From contig JAIOXB010000003.1 of NCBI GenBank assembly GCA_021741825.1, positions 1 to 35,449 of the forward strand: DNA of 35,449 nt. Direction: 5' to 3'. Below are positions 32,088-35,449 of the stretch, piece by piece. The stretch is from Microbacteriaceae bacterium (GTDB taxonomy: Bacteria > Actinomycetota > Actinomycetes > Actinomycetales > Microbacteriaceae). The notes under the pieces are model-generated. The model ran no database searches and was not told the DNA's origin. It saw only the letters and a list, made by a program, of their open reading frames with translations. The stretch's first letter is position 1, and every line of letters begins with the position of its first letter. The translations under genes and the position numbers were made by a program.

Positions 32088-32650
32088 TACAGTCCCATCG
32101 CGGAGACACCTTCGGGCAGGATTTCAAACCCGGCGAGGTGCAAAACAAAGCGAGCCCAGGCGTCCGCGTGGGGCTTCGCATCGCTCGATGTGGGCGACCA
32201 TGACGCTCGGACCTCGATTTGGGAGCCTCGCCCCTGGGAGGCCAATTCACCGAATCCAACCGAGACAACCCGCGTTACGGTCGCTGCGGGATGCTCGTAG
32301 GACGCTCCGGCCATGGTGAGCGATTCGGTGAGCCACGACCAGGCAACGTGCGCAAGTTCGTCGTGCCCACCCATCAGTGGCTCGATCGGGGATTGGGCGA
32401 AAATGATGGCGCGGGTCCGACCTCCCCAACCCGCCGGCTCGCTGGGGTCATCAAGGAAAATGAGACGCCCAGTCCCTCGGTCGTGTTTACCCGGCCCCGC
32501 CGTCACATCGGCGGCGAACGCTACCGCGTTGGGCGCCAGACCAGTCGGAGCATCGATGGGGTGAACGTCTAAGCCCTCTGGCCAGTCAATCGCGGAAACA
32601 GACTCGACGAGTTCCTCGAAGTAGTGGGGAGTTGACGCGTCGGTGCCCAT
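32087..32650 (-). CDS. DUF3000 family protein
   Basis: ATGRLIFLDDPSEPAGW-type segment, HVAWSWLTESL, EVRASWSP; conserved position upstream of rnd. Confidence 0.9.
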   Translation of the reverse strand: MGTDASTPHYFEELVESVSAIDWPEGLDVHPIDAPTGLAPNAVAFAADVTAGPGKHDRGTGRLIFLDDPSEPAGWGGRTRAIIFAQSPIEPLMGGHDELAHVAWSWLTESLTMAGASYEHPAATVTRVVSVGFGELASQGRGSQIEVRASWSPTSSDAKPHADAWARFVLHLAGFEILPEGVSAMGL

Positions 32651-32672
32651 TGCTCAAATGTATTCGAGTGTT

Positions 32673-33347
32673 TCAGGTCGAGATTAGAGGCGCGCCGTTG
32701 CGGCTGCGACGAAGGTAGCGATAGCCCTCGTCGTCATGGGCAACGTTGCGCAAAACACCGCCGAAATCCGCAGCAACGAGTTCTGGAATTCGCTGGCCGA
32801 GCTTTGGCGACAGTGTCTGGCACCATTCGTCGACCACGCCAGCGTCGACCAATTTTTGGGCGAGGGAGGGGCCGCCCTCGCACACTATCTTTTTGTACCC
32901 CAACGCCCTGACGGCTTTGATGATGGCGCCACCAGTGAATTGCGGAAGGACAACACCGTTGGTCGGGCTCGGAGGGTTTCCTGAGCGACCGTGCAAAACA
33001 GTAACGCGCCCACGAGCCTTCGCGATGGCGCTGAGCGGGATGTTTCCACTCTTAGAAACGATGACGACATCGCTGTTTCGCGGGATGCAATCAGGCTCGG
33101 TGCGAACGGTCTCACCGCCAATCAGGACAACGTCGGCCTCAGCGCGCAGCGCGGCGAGCACATCGCGGTCCGCTCCACCCGTGAGATCACGACTGGAATG
33201 GGAACCACCGACTGTATTGCCAAGTGCATCAGTGATGAGGTTCACGCGAACCCACTTATCGCCGAGCGTGTTCCACCATGTCTGTCCTGAGACGGAGTCG
33301 CGAGAATCAAACTCGAACACCTCGGGATAGTCATTACTAATCTTCAT
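32673..33347 (-). CDS. Pyrimidine reductase family (RibD C-terminal-like) protein
   Basis: VRVNLITDALGNTVGGSHSSRDLTGGADRDVLAALRAEADVVLIGGETVRTE, CEGGPSLAQKLVDAGVVDEW. Confidence 0.87.
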   Translation of the reverse strand: MKISNDYPEVFEFDSRDSVSGQTWWNTLGDKWVRVNLITDALGNTVGGSHSSRDLTGGADRDVLAALRAEADVVLIGGETVRTEPDCIPRNSDVVIVSKSGNIPLSAIAKARGRVTVLHGRSGNPPSPTNGVVLPQFTGGAIIKAVRALGYKKIVCEGGPSLAQKLVDAGVVDEWCQTLSPKLGQRIPELVAADFGGVLRNVAHDDEGYRYLRRSRNGAPLIST

Positions 33348-33399
33348 AGGGACAATTCTCTGACATTGACTGGATTCTGTCGGCTAGGCTCGACAAATC

Positions 33400-34386
33400 G
33401 TGTCGCGAATCCATCTGGTCGAAAGACGTCCCACTCTCACTACGGCCCAAATGCTTAAGCACCTCGTGCCGCCACGCCAATTCGCATCAGCCTCCTTCGA
33501 ATCATTCGTCCCCGACGTGAACTTCCCTTCTCAGGCCGCCGCTCGTGATACCGCGAATGACTTCGGTAGCGATGGAGGTGGCGGGCTCTTCCGAAAGTCA
33601 ACCCAGCGACCCGGACTGTATCTGGACGGCGGATTCGGAGTAGGAAAAACTCACCTTTTGGCCGCAACCTGGCACCGCGCCACCGGGCGCAAGTATTTCG
33701 GCACATTCATCGAATACACGGCGTTGGTCGGAGCGCTCGGCTACGCCGAAGCGGCGAGGTCTCTCGCGGGAGCCTCATTCATCGCGATCGACGAATTCGA
33801 ACTTGATGACCCGGGCGACACGATGATGATGACCCGCCTACTCGGTGACCTGATGGAAAAGGGGACGAAGGTGATGGCGACGTCCAACACCCCACCGAAT
33901 GCCCTGGGGGAGGGACGTTTCGCTGCGGCGGACTTTTTGCGCGAAATTCACGCGCTCTCCGATCGCTTCGTGACCCTGCGGATTGACGGTGTTGACTATC
34001 GTCATCGTGAAAATGAAGGTCGGGCGGACGTATCCACCGATGCCGAAATCAACACACTTCCGACGACGGACAACGTCTCTGATGATCCGTTCAGCGACGT
34101 CGTGCGGCATCTCGCCACACTTCACCCCAGCAAATACGTTCCTTTGATCGCGGGAGTTTCCCTGGCAATTTGGCGCGACGTGGTTCCGTTTACTGACCAG
34201 AACGACGCGTTACGATTCGTCGCGCTCGTCGACCGTCTCTACGACTCGGACATCCCGATCCGAGCAACCGGGGTCGCGGTGGATGACGTTTTTCCCGACG
34301 ACATGCTCGCTGGTGGCTTTCGCAAAAAGTATCTTCGCGCGCAGTCCCGCCTCGTCGCTCTGACGCACCGCGAAATCTCGTCGTAA
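33400..34386 (+). CDS. zapE: ZapE/AFG1-like ATPase
   Basis: Walker A GLYLDGGFGVGKTHLLAATWH, Walker B FIAIDEFELDDPGDTMMMTRLL, VMATSNTPPNALGEGRF; GTG start. Confidence 0.92.
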   Translation: MSRIHLVERRPTLTTAQMLKHLVPPRQFASASFESFVPDVNFPSQAAARDTANDFGSDGGGGLFRKSTQRPGLYLDGGFGVGKTHLLAATWHRATGRKYFGTFIEYTALVGALGYAEAARSLAGASFIAIDEFELDDPGDTMMMTRLLGDLMEKGTKVMATSNTPPNALGEGRFAAADFLREIHALSDRFVTLRIDGVDYRHRENEGRADVSTDAEINTLPTTDNVSDDPFSDVVRHLATLHPSKYVPLIAGVSLAIWRDVVPFTDQNDALRFVALVDRLYDSDIPIRATGVAVDDVFPDDMLAGGFRKKYLRAQSRLVALTHREISS

Positions 34387-34402
34387 CGCGACGCCGAGCT
34401 TT

Positions 34403-34440
34403 GTAACCCGCTGGAAACGGAATTCGACCGTCCCCGTAAC
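34403..34440 (+). promoter_or_regulatory. GlnR-like box upstream of amt
   Basis: GTAAC-n6-GAAAC-n6-CGACC-n6-GTAAC with exact 11-bp half-site period. Confidence 0.6.
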
Positions 34441-34504
34441 ACTCTGGCCGTTTAATAGAGGCAGTGGACATAAGTCCATGTTGCCGACGGAAAGGCTTGA
34501 TGAA

Positions 34505-35449
34505 TTGGAAACTGGAAACCTTTCGTGGGCGATCGTGGCCACTGCGCTCGTTCTGCTGATGACCCCGGGAGTAGCGTTTTTCTACGGCGGGTTGGTCAAA
34601 GCCAAGAGCGTGATCTCGATGATGATGATGTCGTTCGGGTCCATGGGGCTCGTCGGGGTCTTGTGGATTTTGGTCGGCTACAACATGTCCTCGGTCACCA
34701 GTCCTTTTGCATTCGCGGGTGACCCGTTTTCTGATTTCGCGCTAGCGGCCGCTGACGACGGAACTCTGCTGTACGCGACCTACGGCGCTACGTTCGCGAT
34801 CATCACAGTCGCACTCATCTCGGGTGCAATCGCCGACCGTGCGAAGTTCGGACCGTGGATGGTTTTCGTTGGGTTGTTCGCTGTTCTTGTCTATTTCCCT
34901 GTTGCGGCTTGGGTGTGGGGCGGTGGTTGGATTATGGCCCTAGGGGAAACCCTGGGACTTCCTGCCGTAATCGACTACGCGGGTGGCACGGCGGTTCACA
35001 TCAACGCGGGAGCCGCCGCGCTCGCGCTCGCACTTATTCTCGGAAAGAGAGTCGCGTTTGGAAAAGGAACACACCAGCCACACAACGTTCCACTAACGCT
35101 CATCGGGGTCGCAATCCTCTGGTTCGGTTGGTTCGGATTCAACGCTGGTGCACAGGCTTTCGGCGACATGAGCCAGGTCGGTCTTATCGTGATCAACACC
35201 TTCGGAGCAACCGGTTCGGCAATCCTGGGATGGATGATTGTAGAGAAACTCAAGGACGGCAAGACCACGTCGGTTGGTGCTGGTTCCGGCGCTATCGCCG
35301 GACTTGTCGCCATCACCCCAGCTTGTGCCAATCTCACGCCCGGTTGGTCACTCGTTCTCGGAATCATCGCCGGAGCCGTGTGCGCTGCGGCGATTGAACT
35401 GAAGTTCACCCTCGGATTCGATGATTCACTCGACGTCGTCGGTATCCAC
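34505..35449 (+). CDS. amt: Ammonium transporter, 3'-truncated by window edge
   Basis: Open frame to the window end: METGNLSWAIVATALVLLMTPGVAFFYGGLVKAKSVISMMMMSFGSMG ... FDDSLDVVGIH. TTG 34505 preceded by GGAAAGG; in-frame ATG 34478 is the alternative start. Confidence 0.95.
   Translation, partial: METGNLSWAIVATALVLLMTPGVAFFYGGLVKAKSVISMMMMSFGSMGLVGVLWILVGYNMSSVTSPFAFAGDPFSDFALAAADDGTLLYATYGATFAIITVALISGAIADRAKFGPWMVFVGLFAVLVYFPVAAWVWGGGWIMALGETLGLPAVIDYAGGTAVHINAGAAALALALILGKRVAFGKGTHQPHNVPLTLIGVAILWFGWFGFNAGAQAFGDMSQVGLIVINTFGATGSAILGWMIVEKLKDGKTTSVGAGSGAIAGLVAITPACANLTPGWSLVLGIIAGAVCAAAIELKFTLGFDDSLDVVGIH

Noticed and set aside
34525-35409. Short ORFs listed in the track at the right edge (34525-34722, 34855-35397, 34996-35409)
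   Set aside because: They are out of frame with the clear amt gene, which is missing from the track because it has no stop inside the window.

Overview
The window is 35.4 kb of gene-dense, high-GC actinobacterial chromosome. Gene content and order suggest a Microbacteriaceae-like, streamlined genome; this is inferred, not tested. I see 27 supported protein-coding genes: glnE (5'-truncated), glnA, DUF4191, sucB-type E2, lpdA, pepA, PAC2, rpoD/sigA, murT-like, gatD-like, DUF7455, parE, parC, an alkaline-phosphatase-family gene, sepH, DUF4193, DUF3093, dut, DUF3710, DUF3159, acnA, dxs, fadJ-like, fadA-like, rnd, DUF3000, a RibD-C-like reductase, zapE and amt (3'-truncated, absent from the ORF track). 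I found no rRNA, tRNA, CRISPR or mobile elements. The most interesting observation is the murT-gatD-like pair directly downstream of sigA. The GatD-like protein appears to have lost the nucleophilic Cys (His at that position), the active-site His (Ile) and the glutamine-binding Arg region. Its MurT partner keeps the P-loop and zinc ribbon but has altered signature motifs. I propose this is a repurposed amide ligase, possibly for attaching the cross-bridge to the D-Glu alpha-carboxyl of group-B peptidoglycan. Other observations include four-half-site GlnR-like boxes upstream of glnA and amt, apparent absence of lipB/lipA from their conserved locus, loss of the Trk/TRAM block, near-universal zero-spacing of convergent gene pairs, and an unusually regular PAKA-repeat tail with a 72-bp tandem duplication in the housekeeping sigma factor. 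Alignments to reference proteins were made from memory and need to be repeated.
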